Source: an uncultured Clostridia bacterium
GTDB taxonomy: Bacteria; Bacillota; Clostridia; TANB77; CAG-508
Direction: 5' to 3'
NCBI GenBank assembly: GCA_934121905.1
Contig: CAKOVI010000001.1
Coordinates: 310,001-374,000 of the forward strand
DNA length: 64,000 bases
Each line of letters opens with the position of its first letter. Within the stretch, counting starts at the first letter, position 1. Below the pieces are notes generated by a model, which saw only the letters and a list, made by a program, of their open reading frames with translations, did not search any database and was not told where the DNA came from. The position numbers and the translations under genes were made by a program. Positions 45,410 to 55,260 of this stretch are shown here, piece by piece.

Positions 45410-46264
45410 ATGGAAGATTTTGCAACATATATATTAGAAGAAAATGATTTGTCACAAAAAATGCTTATAACATACTATCTATCAAAAAAAACAGGAATAT
45501 TTTTTGACAAATCCATAGTATTAAAAGCAGAAATAACAAAAATGTTTATAGAATATATGAAAATAAATGTAGATGAAAACTTAGTATTAACAGCGATGTT
45601 ACTATGTAATTGCAAAAAAATAGAAAATGCCCAAAAAATAGGAAAATTAGAAACATTTGCGAAAGAAGGAGCAGACTATTTAGCAAATCTAGGATTTAAT
45701 AAACGTTTTTGCAAAATATGTGAAGAAGTAAACAGATACAGTGGAAGTACACCAAGAGAAAAAGAAAGTGATATATTAGAAGTAGTAGACCAATTCACAG
45801 GATTAATATTAAATAGAGTAGAAAGAGACGCATTTACAACAGATGAAGCAATTGTAGTATTAAAAGAAAGAAACTTAAAATACGCAGATAACAGATACAT
45901 GGAAATGTTTACAGAATTTATAAAAGAACTAGAAAATATAACAATAAAAGAAACAATAGATGTGCCAATAATAAAAAAATTAGTACATTTACATAACAAA
46001 GAAGCAAATGTAAAAACATTCATTGTAGCACTTGCAAACAACTATACAGAAAAAATAAATGCAGCATTAGAAGGACATATAAAGCAAAACGCAAAGAAGA
46101 TATTAGATAAAAATGAAAATAACCAAGCATCAACTATGAAATCAGATTTAGAAAGAATGAAAGAACTAGCACATGAAGCAAAAAAGACAAGTAGAGCATT
46201 ATTTACAGATGACACAAGAAAAAATGTTTTAAGTCATAAGTCGAAATACAAAGTGGAGGAATAA
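45410..46264 (+). CDS. HD-GYP-like protein lacking the metal motifs
   Basis: 284 residues, helical. The stretch VVDQFTGLIL...RDAFTTDEAIVVL (about 125-150) resembles the part of HD-GYP domains that follows the catalytic core (VDVYDAL...R.Y..A...EEA), but no HD or GYP motif is visible, so it is likely a non-catalytic relative. Start follows TAGGAGG. It ends 3 bases before the EndoQ-like gene, implying a shared process. Function unknown. Confidence 0.5.
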   Translation: MEDFATYILEENDLSQKMLITYYLSKKTGIFFDKSIVLKAEITKMFIEYMKINVDENLVLTAMLLCNCKKIENAQKIGKLETFAKEGADYLANLGFNKRFCKICEEVNRYSGSTPREKESDILEVVDQFTGLILNRVERDAFTTDEAIVVLKERNLKYADNRYMEMFTEFIKELENITIKETIDVPIIKKLVHLHNKEANVKTFIVALANNYTEKINAALEGHIKQNAKKILDKNENNQASTMKSDLERMKELAHEAKKTSRALFTDDTRKNVLSHKSKYKVEE

Positions 46265-46267
46265 AAA

Positions 46268-47461
46268 ATGTACGAAATATTTGCAGATTTACACATACAT
46301 ATAGGAAGATCAGAAAATGGAAAACCAATAAAAATAACAGGAGCAAGGAGTCTAAATTTCGCAAATATTGCAAAAGAATGTTGTGAAAGAAAAGGAATAC
46401 AAGTTGCAGGAATTATAGATTGTGCATCACCTTATGTTATTGAAGATATTGAAAATTTTTTGAAAACAGGAGATGCGTATGAACTTAAAGATGGAGGGAT
46501 AATATACAAAGAAAAAGTGTGTATATTACTTGGAAGTGAAGTTGAAACCTCAGAAAAGGGAAGAAATGGAAAATCTGGAAGTGCACATAATGTATGCTTT
46601 TTTCCATACTTAAAAGATATAAAGGGATTTTCTAATGAACTTTCACATCATGTAAAAAACGTAACATTAAGTACACAACGTTCAGATTTATCAGGATATG
46701 ACTTGGTAGATATTGTTGAAAAATATAATGGAATTGTAATACCAGCACACATTTTCACACCACATAAAAGTTATTATGGAAATTGTACAGATAGACTAAA
46801 AGATATATTTAAAGAAAAATATGATAAAATATTTGCAGTAGAATTAGGCTTAAGTTCAGATACATTTTTAGCAGACGAGATATCAGAATTAGAAGGGAAA
46901 ACATTTGTAACAAATTCAGATGCACATTCACTTCCAAAAATTGCAAGAGAATATAATAAAATGCAGGTAGAAGACATTTCCTTTAAAGAAATAGTAAAAG
47001 CATTGAAGAATGAAGATGGAAGAAAAATAGTTGCAAATTATGGTTTAGACCCAAAACTTGGAAAATATCATAGAAGTTTTTGCGAAGATTGTAATGATTC
47101 TATCGAAATTGACGATGTTGCAACTGTATGTCCAAAATGCGGGGGACAAAATATAACCTTTGGAGTTTTTGATAGAATAGAATTAATAAAAGACAAAAAA
47201 GAGACAAAAAGTCCAGAAAATAGGCCACCATACATATATCAGGTACCATTAAGTTTTATACCAGGAGTTGGTGGAAAAACAGTAGAAAAATTGTTATCTC
47301 ATTTTGAAACAGAAATGAATGTTTTACATAAAGTTTCTGAAGATGATATTGAAGCTGTTGTTGGAGCTAAAGTTGCTAAAAATATTGTAAATAGTATAAA
47401 CGGAAATATTCATGTTCACTCTGGTGGTGGAGGTGTTTATGGAAAAGTTGAAATAGAATAA
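46268..47461 (+). CDS. Endonuclease Q family protein (PHP domain)
   Basis: 397 residues. PHP metal ligands DLHIHIGRS at the start, GSEVETSE, PAHIFTPH and TNSDAHSL; a zinc-finger-like CEDC...CPKCGG (about 278-297); and a C-terminal helix-hairpin-helix-like region (IPGVGGKTVEKLL). EndoQ cuts DNA at deaminated bases. Couples to the gene at 45410. Confidence 0.82.
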   Translation: MYEIFADLHIHIGRSENGKPIKITGARSLNFANIAKECCERKGIQVAGIIDCASPYVIEDIENFLKTGDAYELKDGGIIYKEKVCILLGSEVETSEKGRNGKSGSAHNVCFFPYLKDIKGFSNELSHHVKNVTLSTQRSDLSGYDLVDIVEKYNGIVIPAHIFTPHKSYYGNCTDRLKDIFKEKYDKIFAVELGLSSDTFLADEISELEGKTFVTNSDAHSLPKIAREYNKMQVEDISFKEIVKALKNEDGRKIVANYGLDPKLGKYHRSFCEDCNDSIEIDDVATVCPKCGGQNITFGVFDRIELIKDKKETKSPENRPPYIYQVPLSFIPGVGGKTVEKLLSHFETEMNVLHKVSEDDIEAVVGAKVAKNIVNSINGNIHVHSGGGGVYGKVEIE

Positions 47462-47462
47462 T

Positions 47463-47560
47463 AATTGGGTTCATTTAGTCCGGTTCTTTTTGAGTATAAA
47501 CTCATTGAGGACCGGTTTTTTAATGTCCCAAAAAAGGACGGCACCAAATGGCAAATGGAA
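47463..47560 (+). repeat. Composite intergenic repeat
   Basis: Half-copies GTCCGGTTCTTTTTGAGT and ACTCATTGAGGACCGG, plus AAAAAAGGACGGCACC seen also at 26250. Confidence 0.7.
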
Positions 47561-47613
47561 AAAGAATAAAATCACAACAAACAGAATAAACATTAAAAAA
47601 GTGAGGTACAAAG

Positions 47614-48256
47614 ATGAGAAAATTAAAAATACTATCGACAATAAAGGAAACAATAGGAAAATACATATCAAACAATACCAAAGACTACATACTTGTAACA
47701 ATAATATTTGTAATAGGAATTTTTATACGGAGTAATGTTTATAAACAACTGTCAAGAACAGCAAGAATTAACTATAACCACATACATATCAGACTTTATA
47801 AAAAAATTTCAATCAATTGACAAAATTGACAAATCAGGGCTACTTATAAATTCAATAAAAAGCAACATTAGCTTAGCTATAATAATTTGGCTTGCAGGAA
47901 CAACTATAATTGGAATGCCAGTTGTTTTAGGACTAATACTATTTAGAGGATTTTGTTTAGGATACACGATATCTGCTGTAACAATTGTTGTAGGAACTGG
48001 AAAAAGTATTTTATTTTGTATGTTAAGCTTATTTCTTCAAAATGTTTTGTTTATACCAGCTGTTTTAACAATGGGAGTAAGCAGTATAAAGTTATATAAA
48101 GCTATAATGAATGATAGAAGAAAAGAAAATATAAAGATAGAAATTGCAAGACACTCGGTTATGTCTAGCTTAATGTTAGGAATTTTAGTATTAGCAAGTG
48201 TTCTCGAAAGTGAAATATCAGTACTATTATTAAAAATAGGTATAAAGTATATGTAA
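47614..48256 (+). CDS. spoIIM: Stage II sporulation protein M, read through a +1 shift at CGG
   Basis: SpoIIM-type polytopic protein needed for engulfment as part of the DMP complex. The zero frame reads ATT TTT ATA CGG AGT (CGG at 47728) and stops at 47820. Skipping C47728 gives ATA GGA GTA ATG TTT ATA AAC AAC, i.e. IGVMFINNC, the expected first membrane helix, and remains open to 48256. The total of 213 residues equals the normal SpoIIM length. Helices near residues 25-45, 85-115, 120-150 and 175-205. It precedes xerD as in Bacillus. Confidence 0.87.
47728..47731 (+). other. +1 frameshift site CGG-A in spoIIM
   Basis: In-frame CGG preceded by ATA within TTTATACGGA, the same ten bases as the murG site. 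Skipping the C reads GGA. Confidence 0.8.
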
Positions 48257-48283
48257 AAAAAATAAAAAAACTTTGAAAAACTA

Positions 48284-48312
48284 TTTACATTTTCCGATTA
48301 GTTTGATATAAC
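48284..48312 (+). promoter_or_regulatory. Promoter of xerD
   Basis: TTTACA (48284-48289), 17-base spacer, TATAAC (48307-48312). Confidence 0.6.
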
Positions 48313-48372
48313 ATATAGGTACCTTATGTAAATAAATTATTGCATAAAATATAAAAAAGATGGAGAATGGTA

Positions 48373-49257
48373 ATGGAAAAACAATTAAAACAATTTTATA
48401 AATTTCTTGAAGTAGACAAAAAAGCATCTAATAATACACTTCAATCATACAAAAGAGACTTAAAGCAATTTTCAGAATATTTAGATGAAAAAGGAATTAA
48501 ATATAACAAAGTAACAGAAAAAGAAATAAATGAATACTTACAATATTTATCAGAAGAAGAAGGAAAAAAACCATCAACAATATCAAGGACAATAGCATCA
48601 ATAAGAGCATTTTATCAATATGAAGTAAAAAATAAAAAAACAATGCAAGACCCAACAGAAAATATACAATCACCAAAAATAGATAAAAGAACACCTTGTA
48701 TATTAACATCGCAAGAAGTAGAACTATTATTAGAACAACCAAAAGATGTTGATTTAAAAGGAACAAGAGACAAAGCAATGCTTGAATTTGCATATGCAAC
48801 AGGAATGAGAGTAACAGAAATAATATCATTAAACATAGAAGATGTAAACTTATCAGAAGGAACAGTTTTATGCAAAAATGGAAGTAGAACAAGAACAATT
48901 CCTTTAGGAAAAATATCTCTTAATGCATTAAAAGAATATATAGAAGAATCACGTAACATACTAGTAAAAACAGATAACGAACAAGCATTATTTGTAAATC
49001 TAAATGGTAGAAGATTGACAAGACAAGGATTTTGGAAGATAATAAAATATTATCAAGAACAAGCAAATATCACAAAAGATATAACACCACATACACTAAG
49101 ACACTCATTTGCAACACATTTATTGCAAAATGGAGCAGACTTAAAATCAATTCAAATGATGCTAGGACATTCGGATATTTCATCAACACAGGTTTATATG
49201 CAATTTCAAAATGGCGGAATAAACGATGTTTATAAAAAAACACATCCAAGAGCATGA
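48373..49257 (+). CDS. xerD: Site-specific tyrosine recombinase XerD
   Basis: 294 residues from ATG 48373 (GGAG seven bases before). SAM-like N-domain (residues 1-85) and catalytic domain with Arg146 (TGMRVTEI), His240 and Arg243 (HTLRHSF), His266 (LGHSDI) and Tyr275 (QVYM). Resolves chromosome dimers at dif with XerC. Follows spoIIM as in other spore-formers. Confidence 0.92.
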   Translation: MEKQLKQFYKFLEVDKKASNNTLQSYKRDLKQFSEYLDEKGIKYNKVTEKEINEYLQYLSEEEGKKPSTISRTIASIRAFYQYEVKNKKTMQDPTENIQSPKIDKRTPCILTSQEVELLLEQPKDVDLKGTRDKAMLEFAYATGMRVTEIISLNIEDVNLSEGTVLCKNGSRTRTIPLGKISLNALKEYIEESRNILVKTDNEQALFVNLNGRRLTRQGFWKIIKYYQEQANITKDITPHTLRHSFATHLLQNGADLKSIQMMLGHSDISSTQVYMQFQNGGINDVYKKTHPRA

Positions 49258-49273
49258 AATTTACATAAAAATA

Positions 49274-49302
49274 TTGCATAATTTTACAATTTGTGATAAT
49301 AT
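49274..49302 (+). promoter_or_regulatory. Promoter of the pheST T-box transcript
   Basis: TTGCAT (49274-49279) and TAATAT (49297-49302), 17-base spacer. Confidence 0.5.
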
Positions 49303-49314
49303 AGTAAACATAAT

Positions 49315-49587
49315 ACGAAAATTCAATAAAAAAGCAAAGTAGATATATAAAAAATTGTTAAAGAGAAAATAGTCTTGGCTGAAAACTATTTCAAATTATA
49401 TATTGAAATTTCACTTTTTTAGAACTTTTTGTGAAAGCTGCAAAGTAAGTAGTAAAAAGCGAGTAAACCACGTTATAGGTTTTAATAAGGTTAATTAAAG
49501 CTTTTAAGAAAAGCAAATTAATAAATTTAGGTGGTACCACGGAAAATCCATTTCGTCCTATTGTTGTAGGCGAAGTGGATTTTTTTG
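49315..49587 (+). promoter_or_regulatory. T-box leader of pheST
   Basis: The antiterminator T-box sequence TTAGGTGGTACCACGG lies at 49527-49542, and a terminator hairpin (AAATCCATTTCG / CGAAGTGGATTT then T run) at 49543-49587. Upstream is a structured leader. Uncharged tRNA-Phe binding should favour the antiterminator and let transcription reach pheS. I did not fix the specifier codon; UUC triplets occur in the 5' part. Confidence 0.9.
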
Positions 49588-49603
49588 TAGTCAAGTGAAT
49601 GGC

Positions 49604-49706
49604 AAAAGGGACAAATGGGACCGGGTCTTTTTTGTCCTATATCAAAAAAGACCCGGTCCCAAATGAGTAAAAAGGACAAAAAAGACCCGGTCCCATTTGT
49701 CCCAAA
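49604..49706 (+). repeat. Repeat with 30-bp perfect arms and an extra core copy
   Basis: Arms 49608-49637 and 49674-49703 are complementary; a third core copy lies at about 49644-49665. Between the T-box terminator and pheS. Confidence 0.9.
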
Positions 49707-49726
49707 AAGAAAGGAAGGCAAAAGGT

Positions 49727-50776
49727 ATGAAAGAACAAATAGAACAAATTAAACAAAAATCAATTGAAGAAATAAAAAACACAACTGATTTAAAAAAATT
49801 AGAAGAATTAAGAGTAAAATACTTAGGAAAAAAGGGTGAATTAACAGCTGTGTTAAGGGGAATGAAAGACCTATCTCCAGAAGAAAGACCAGTAATAGGA
49901 AATCTTGTAAATGAGGTAAAAACAGAGTTAGAAAACTTAATAGAAGAAAATGAAACTTTGTTTAAGCAAGAAGAATTAAACAAAAAATTAGAGGCCGAAA
50001 AAATAGACATAACATTACCAGGAAGCAAATTAAAAAGAGGCAGTCTACACCCTGTAAATAGAATAATAGAAGATATAGAAGACCTATTTGTATCAATGGG
50101 GTATGACGTAGTAGAAGGACCTGAGCTTGAAACAGATGAATTTTGTTTTGAAAGATTAAATTTACCAAAAGGTCATCCTGCAAGGGATATGCAAGATAGT
50201 TTTTATATAACAGATGAATATTTACTAAGAACTCAAACATCGGCAGTCCAAGCAAGAACAATGGTTGCAAATACTGAGAAAAGTCCGATAAGAATAATAA
50301 CAGCAGGAAAGACATATCGTAGAGAAGATGATGCAACACATTCACACCAATTTAATCAAATTGAAGGATTAGTAATTGACAAAAAAGAAAGAAATGTATC
50401 TTTAGCAGACCTTAAGGGAACATTGGAAGTATTTGTTAGAAAGATAATTGGAGCAAACTTAGACTTAAGATTTAGACCAAGTTATTTCCCATTTACAGAG
50501 CCATCTTATGAGGTTGATGTAACTTGCTTTAAATGTGGGGGAAAAGGATGCAATCTTTGTAAACAAACAGGTTGGATTGAAGTTTTGGGTAGTGGTATTG
50601 TTCATCCAAATGTTTTAAAGATGAATGGGTATGACCCTGAAAAATATAGCGGATTTGCATTTGGAACAGGTATTGATAGATTGGCTATGTTTAGATATGG
50701 TATTACAGACATGAGATACCTTTATGCAAATGATGTTAGATTTTTAAAACAATTTGATAGAAAAGACGAGGAGTAG
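49727..50776 (+). CDS. pheS: Phenylalanine--tRNA ligase alpha subunit
   Basis: 349 residues from ATG 49727 behind AAAGGAAGG. N-terminal coiled coil, then class II motifs: HPVNRIIEDIEDLFVSMGY, LRTQTSAVQAR, THSHQFNQIEG and GFAFGTGIDRLAM. Catalytic subunit of PheRS. Controlled by the T-box upstream. Confidence 0.97.
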   Translation: MKEQIEQIKQKSIEEIKNTTDLKKLEELRVKYLGKKGELTAVLRGMKDLSPEERPVIGNLVNEVKTELENLIEENETLFKQEELNKKLEAEKIDITLPGSKLKRGSLHPVNRIIEDIEDLFVSMGYDVVEGPELETDEFCFERLNLPKGHPARDMQDSFYITDEYLLRTQTSAVQARTMVANTEKSPIRIITAGKTYRREDDATHSHQFNQIEGLVIDKKERNVSLADLKGTLEVFVRKIIGANLDLRFRPSYFPFTEPSYEVDVTCFKCGGKGCNLCKQTGWIEVLGSGIVHPNVLKMNGYDPEKYSGFAFGTGIDRLAMFRYGITDMRYLYANDVRFLKQFDRKDEE

Positions 50777-50779
50777 AAA

Positions 50780-50857
50780 TTTCGGATTGGGGACAGTTCT
50801 TTTTCTGATTGGGGACGGTTCTTTTCGCGAAAAGAACCGTCCCCAATACAAAATCCG
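50780..50857 (+). repeat. Palindromic repeat between pheS and pheT
   Basis: Perfect 40-base palindrome 50808-50847 (ATTGGGGACGGTTCTTTTCG and complement), preceded by a degraded half-copy. Confidence 0.9.
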
Positions 50858-50882
50858 AAAAAAAGAAAGGAAGAACAAAAAA

Positions 50883-53255
50883 ATGAAATTAAGTACAAAT
50901 TTTCTAAAAGAATATGTAAATATAGATAAGAACCTAGATGTAAAAACTCTTGCAGAAGATATGACAAGAGTAGGAAATGAATATGATCAAGCAGAAAAGC
51001 TAATAAATGCAACGCATTTAATAATAGGAGAGGTGATAGAATGTGAAGAACACCCAGATTCTGATCACCTTCATGTATGTAAAGTAAATATAGGAACAGA
51101 AGTCTTAGATATTGTGTGTGGAGCACCAAATGTAAGAAAAGGGCTAAAGGTTATTGTTGCACAAGTAGGGGCAGAACTTCCAGGTGATTTCAAAATCAAA
51201 AAAGGTGTTATAAGAGGTCAAGTTTCAAATGGAATGTTATGTGCATTATATGAAATTGGAATTGATAAAAAATTCTTATCAGAAGCTGATAAAAACGGAA
51301 TTGCAGAACTTCCCGAAAATGCACCAGTAGGAGGAAATCCTATTAAGTTTTTAAATCTTGATGATAGTGTTATAGATTTCGAATTAACAGCAAACAGAGG
51401 AGATTTACTAAGCGTTTTAGGAATGGCCTATGAGGTGTCAGCTATATATGATAAAGATGTAACTATTCCTGATATGAGTCACGAAGAGCCTGAAAACGAT
51501 ATTTCAAAGGAATTTGAAACTAAAGTTGAAACTGATAATTGCACAGTATTTTTAACAAGAAAGGTTAAAGATGTTCAAATTAAAGAGAGCCCAGAATTTA
51601 TAAGAAATAGATTAATTGCATCAGGTATTAGACCAATAAATAATGTAGTAGACATAAGTAACTATGTTATGCTAGAACTTGGTCAACCACTTCATTTTTA
51701 TGATGCAGATAATCTTGGAAACAAAATAGTTGTAAGAATGGCTAAAGATAACGAAAAATTAACAACATTAGATAGTCAAGAAAGAACTTTAACTAAAGAT
51801 GATATAGTAATTACTGATGGCACAAAGGCAGTTGGTTTAGCAGGAGTTATGGGAGGATTAAATACAGAGGTTGAAGCAACAACTAAAAATGTTATAATTG
51901 AATCTGCTATATTTGATTCAGTAAAGGTAAGAAAAACATCAAATAAAATTTTAAGAAGTGAGGCAAGTAACAGATTTGAAAAAGGTTTAGACCCTGCAAG
52001 AACTTACATGGCAATTGAAAGAGCTTGTCATTTATTAGAAAAATATGCTGGAGCAAAAGTTTGCAAAGGAATGCTTAAATATGATGTAACTGATAACAAA
52101 GAAAAAGAGATTGAAATTGAATATAGATTTATAAATGATGTATTAGGTACAAATATTTCAAATGATGATATAAATGATGTATTTAGAAGATTAAAATTCG
52201 AAATAAAACCAGGTGAAAAATCAGTTTTAGTTACAGTTCCTACAAGAAGAATCGATATAGACATCAAAGAAGATTTAGTAGAAGAAGTAGGAAGAATTTA
52301 TGGAGTAAATAATATTGAAGGCAAACTTCCAGTTGTTCCAATGAAAATGGGAAGTGTTGACAAAACAATGAGAAAAATTAGGCATAAAATGAGTAATTTA
52401 GGTCTAAACGAAACTTTATCATATATTCTCATAAATGATAAAGATGTAAAAAAATTTACAACTGATGAGTTTGAACCATTAAGATTGCTAGATCCAATAA
52501 CAGAGGAAAGAAACACATTAAGATATAGTATAATTCCATCATTATATAAAATATATGAATACAATAAAGCACGTGAAAATAAAGATGTTTGTCTATTCGA
52601 AATTGGAAAGGGATTTTGGAATAAAAATGGAGAATTTGGCGAAAACAAAAAAATCTGTGTATTAATGACAGGAAAATATTATAACAAAATTGGATATAAT
52701 GAACAAATTAATTTCTACGACATAAAAGGAGTAACAGAAGAATTACTTGATTTCTTGGGATATAACGGAAGATATAGTTTTGTTATGCCAAAACAAATGC
52801 CAAAAGAATTCCACCCAGGTCAAACAGCAGAAATTTCTGTAAATAATGACATTGTTGGAATTATAGGTAGAATCCATCCAGAAATGGAAAAAGAAAATGT
52901 GTATGTAATGGAAATTAATTTAGATAAATTACTTGCAAAACGTGTTGGAAAGATGAAGTTTAAAGAAATTTCAAAATTCCCAGTAATAAAAAAAGATTTG
53001 TCAATTATGGTTGATAAAAATATTACATCCAGCGAAATTGCTGCTAAAATTAAGAAAAAGGCAGGAAAGCTTTTGATTGATATTAATGTTTTTGATTTGT
53101 ATGAAGGAAAGAACATTGACGCAAATAAAAAGAGTTTAGCTTATTCATTAACATTTGGAGATAATAGTAGAACTTTGAATGATGAAGAGATTGCAGCTAT
53201 TGTGGATAAAGTAATTGCTGATTTAGAAAAAGATGGAATGGAACTAAGAAAGTAA
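50883..53255 (+). CDS. pheT: Phenylalanine--tRNA ligase beta subunit
   Basis: 790 residues from ATG 50883 (GAAAGGAAG). Domains in order: EMAP/tRNA-binding domain (about 40-150), B3/B4 editing domain (about 210-375), B5 (about 405-470), core domain, and the FDX-ACB anticodon-binding domain (about 698-790, KFPVIKKDLSIMV). Forms the heterotetramer with PheS and edits misacylated Tyr. Confidence 0.97.
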   Translation: MKLSTNFLKEYVNIDKNLDVKTLAEDMTRVGNEYDQAEKLINATHLIIGEVIECEEHPDSDHLHVCKVNIGTEVLDIVCGAPNVRKGLKVIVAQVGAELPGDFKIKKGVIRGQVSNGMLCALYEIGIDKKFLSEADKNGIAELPENAPVGGNPIKFLNLDDSVIDFELTANRGDLLSVLGMAYEVSAIYDKDVTIPDMSHEEPENDISKEFETKVETDNCTVFLTRKVKDVQIKESPEFIRNRLIASGIRPINNVVDISNYVMLELGQPLHFYDADNLGNKIVVRMAKDNEKLTTLDSQERTLTKDDIVITDGTKAVGLAGVMGGLNTEVEATTKNVIIESAIFDSVKVRKTSNKILRSEASNRFEKGLDPARTYMAIERACHLLEKYAGAKVCKGMLKYDVTDNKEKEIEIEYRFINDVLGTNISNDDINDVFRRLKFEIKPGEKSVLVTVPTRRIDIDIKEDLVEEVGRIYGVNNIEGKLPVVPMKMGSVDKTMRKIRHKMSNLGLNETLSYILINDKDVKKFTTDEFEPLRLLDPITEERNTLRYSIIPSLYKIYEYNKARENKDVCLFEIGKGFWNKNGEFGENKKICVLMTGKYYNKIGYNEQINFYDIKGVTEELLDFLGYNGRYSFVMPKQMPKEFHPGQTAEISVNNDIVGIIGRIHPEMEKENVYVMEINLDKLLAKRVGKMKFKEISKFPVIKKDLSIMVDKNITSSEIAAKIKKKAGKLLIDINVFDLYEGKNIDANKKSLAYSLTFGDNSRTLNDEEIAAIVDKVIADLEKDGMELRK

Positions 53256-53274
53256 ATAAAAATAATATATAATT

Positions 53275-53315
53275 AACCTCCTAAAATATAATATTACTTA
53301 TTTTAGGAGGTTTTT
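53275..53315 (+). terminator. Terminator of pheST
   Basis: AACCTCCTAAAATA pairs with TATTTTAGGAGGTT followed by TTT. Confidence 0.8.
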
Positions 53316-53328
53316 AATGTATGTAAGT

Positions 53329-53499
53329 TTATTGATTGTTTCCATTTTTTTGATTTCCCTTAGGAATAACAATATCTTTTTTCTTACCATCATTGTCATG
53401 CACAATATTAGATTTAATATGATTATACACAGGAGAAATATCTAAATCTTTACCATCTCCTGTAATAACTTCAATATCTTTTTTTTCTTCATTATTCAT
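53329..53499 (-). CDS. 56-residue hydrophilic small protein
   Basis: Start ATG at 53499 on the minus strand chosen for AAAGGGGGTAATTCCT upstream. Highly charged, Asp/Lys/Asn-rich, no hydrophobic segment; ends KGNQKNGNNQ. Convergent with pheT. A longer reading reaches back through a membrane-like stretch into the repeat at 53613 and is unlikely. No family recognised; a spore or stress peptide is possible but unsupported. Confidence 0.45.
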   Translation of the reverse strand: MNNEEKKDIEVITGDGKDLDISPVYNHIKSNIVHDNDGKKKDIVIPKGNQKNGNNQ

Positions 53500-53612
53500 A
53501 GGAATTACCCCCTTTGTAATTTTTATACCACAAAAAAAATAATGTGGCAATAGTAAAATCAAAAAAAGAATAAAAATAATAACATGGCATAAGATTAAGA
53601 AGAAAAGTTTTC

Positions 53613-53656
53613 GGATTGGGGACGGTTCTTTTTCCGAAAAGAACCGTCCCCAATCC
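53613..53656 (+). repeat. Palindromic repeat, GGGGACGGTTCTTTT type
   Basis: GGATTGGGGACGGTTCTTTT and its complement around a short loop. Confidence 0.9.
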
Positions 53657-53771
53657 AAAAAAAATCACAAAAAACACTATACAAAAAAAATAATTTGATA
53701 TATAATGAACGAGTAAAATTGGAAATAATTATTTCTTTTTACGAAAAATATCCTTGAAAGGAAGAGAAAAA

Positions 53772-55259
53772 ATGAATTTAAAAAATATTTTAGACGGAAT
53801 TGAAGGCTTAAAAGCCAAAGGAGAGTTAGATTTAGAAATCGAAGGAATTGAAAGTAATTCAAAGAAAATAGAGAAAGGATTTTTATTTGTTGCAATAAAG
53901 GGCTTCACTGTAGATGGTCATGAATTTATAAATAATGCAATAGAAAATGGTGCAACAGCAGTAGTTGTAGATGAGTCATGTGATTTAAAAGCTTTAAAAA
54001 TACCATCAAATGTCACATTAATAGTAGCAAAAGACACAAGAGAATTTTTAGCTTTGGCATCAGCAAATTTTTATGGAAATCCATCACAAAAGTTTAAATT
54101 AATAGGAATAACAGGAACAAAAGGAAAAACAACAACAACATTTATGATAAAAGAAATTCTTGAAAAAGCAGGAAAAAAAGTTGGACTAATTGGAACAATT
54201 GCAACATATATAAATGGTAGGAAAATAGCAGATTCAGATAGAACAACACCTGAAAGTTTGGAACTTCAAAGGACATTTGCAGACATGGTAAAAGAAGGTG
54301 TAGAATATGTTGTAATGGAAGTTTCATCTCAAAGTTTAAAACTACATAGAGTAGATGGATGTCATTTTGATTTAGTAGCATTTACAAATTTCTCAGAAGA
54401 TCATATAAGTGCTCATGAACATCCAGATATGCAAGATTATTTACAATCAAAATTAAAATTATTCCATATGTGCAAAACTGGATTTGTAAATATAGATGAT
54501 TTACAAGGAAACAAGATTCCAGCAATGTTTCCGGATAGTGACATAACAGGATATGGAATAGATAATTTTGGAAACTTCTTAGCAAAAGATATAACAATTA
54601 CAAATTCTTATGTAGATTTCAAAGCAAAAATAGCAGACAGAAATGAAAGAGTAAAAGTTGATATTCCAGGTAGATTTACAGTATATAATGCATTATGTGC
54701 GATATGTGTTTGTAGAAAACTTGGAATTGAAAGTACAGTAATGAAAGAAGCATTAGAAAAAATCAAAGTACCAGGAAGGTCAGAAATGGTAGAAAATAAG
54801 CTTGAAATACCAATTATGATAGATTATGCTCATTCACCGGAAAGCTTACAAAATATACTTCAAGCTGTAAAATCATATACAAGAGGAAGAGTAATTTCCG
54901 TATTTGGATGCGGAGGAGATAGAGATTCTAGAAAACGTCCAATAATGGGAGAAATATCAGGAAAAATTGCTGATTATACAATAATTACGTCAGATAATCC
55001 ACGTACAGAAAATCCAGAGGCAATTGTAAATGAAATTGAAGAAGGAATCAAAAAAACAAAAGGAAAATACGAAGTAATTGTTGATAGAATCGAAGCTATA
55101 ACAAAGGCAATTCAAATAGCTAATAAAACAGATATAATTGTTTTAGCAGGAAAAGGACATGAACCATATCAAGAAATAAATGGAGTTAAACATCCTTTTG
55201 ATGAAAGAATTATAGTCAATGAAATAATTAGCAAAATAAACAAGAAAGGCAAGAAATAA
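53772..55259 (+). CDS. murE: UDP-MurNAc-tripeptide synthetase MurE
   Basis: 495 residues from ATG 53772 (GAAAGGAAGAG). Mur ligase P-loop GITGTKGKTTTT, MEVSSQSL, and DNPRTENPEAI near residue 410; DNPR is the signature for meso-diaminopimelate as the added amino acid. Adds residue three of the wall peptide. Directly followed by mraY (1 base). Confidence 0.96.
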   Translation: MNLKNILDGIEGLKAKGELDLEIEGIESNSKKIEKGFLFVAIKGFTVDGHEFINNAIENGATAVVVDESCDLKALKIPSNVTLIVAKDTREFLALASANFYGNPSQKFKLIGITGTKGKTTTTFMIKEILEKAGKKVGLIGTIATYINGRKIADSDRTTPESLELQRTFADMVKEGVEYVVMEVSSQSLKLHRVDGCHFDLVAFTNFSEDHISAHEHPDMQDYLQSKLKLFHMCKTGFVNIDDLQGNKIPAMFPDSDITGYGIDNFGNFLAKDITITNSYVDFKAKIADRNERVKVDIPGRFTVYNALCAICVCRKLGIESTVMKEALEKIKVPGRSEMVENKLEIPIMIDYAHSPESLQNILQAVKSYTRGRVISVFGCGGDRDSRKRPIMGEISGKIADYTIITSDNPRTENPEAIVNEIEEGIKKTKGKYEVIVDRIEAITKAIQIANKTDIIVLAGKGHEPYQEINGVKHPFDERIIVNEIISKINKKGKK

Positions 55260-55260
55260 A

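Noticed and set aside
50754..50882. Longer N-terminus for PheT
   Set aside because: The extra codons translate the intergenic palindrome; ATG 50883 has a proper ribosome site and matches the family start.
53500..53658. N-terminal extension of the small minus-strand gene with a membrane helix
   Set aside because: The extension starts inside a palindromic repeat and the good ribosome site is at the inner ATG.
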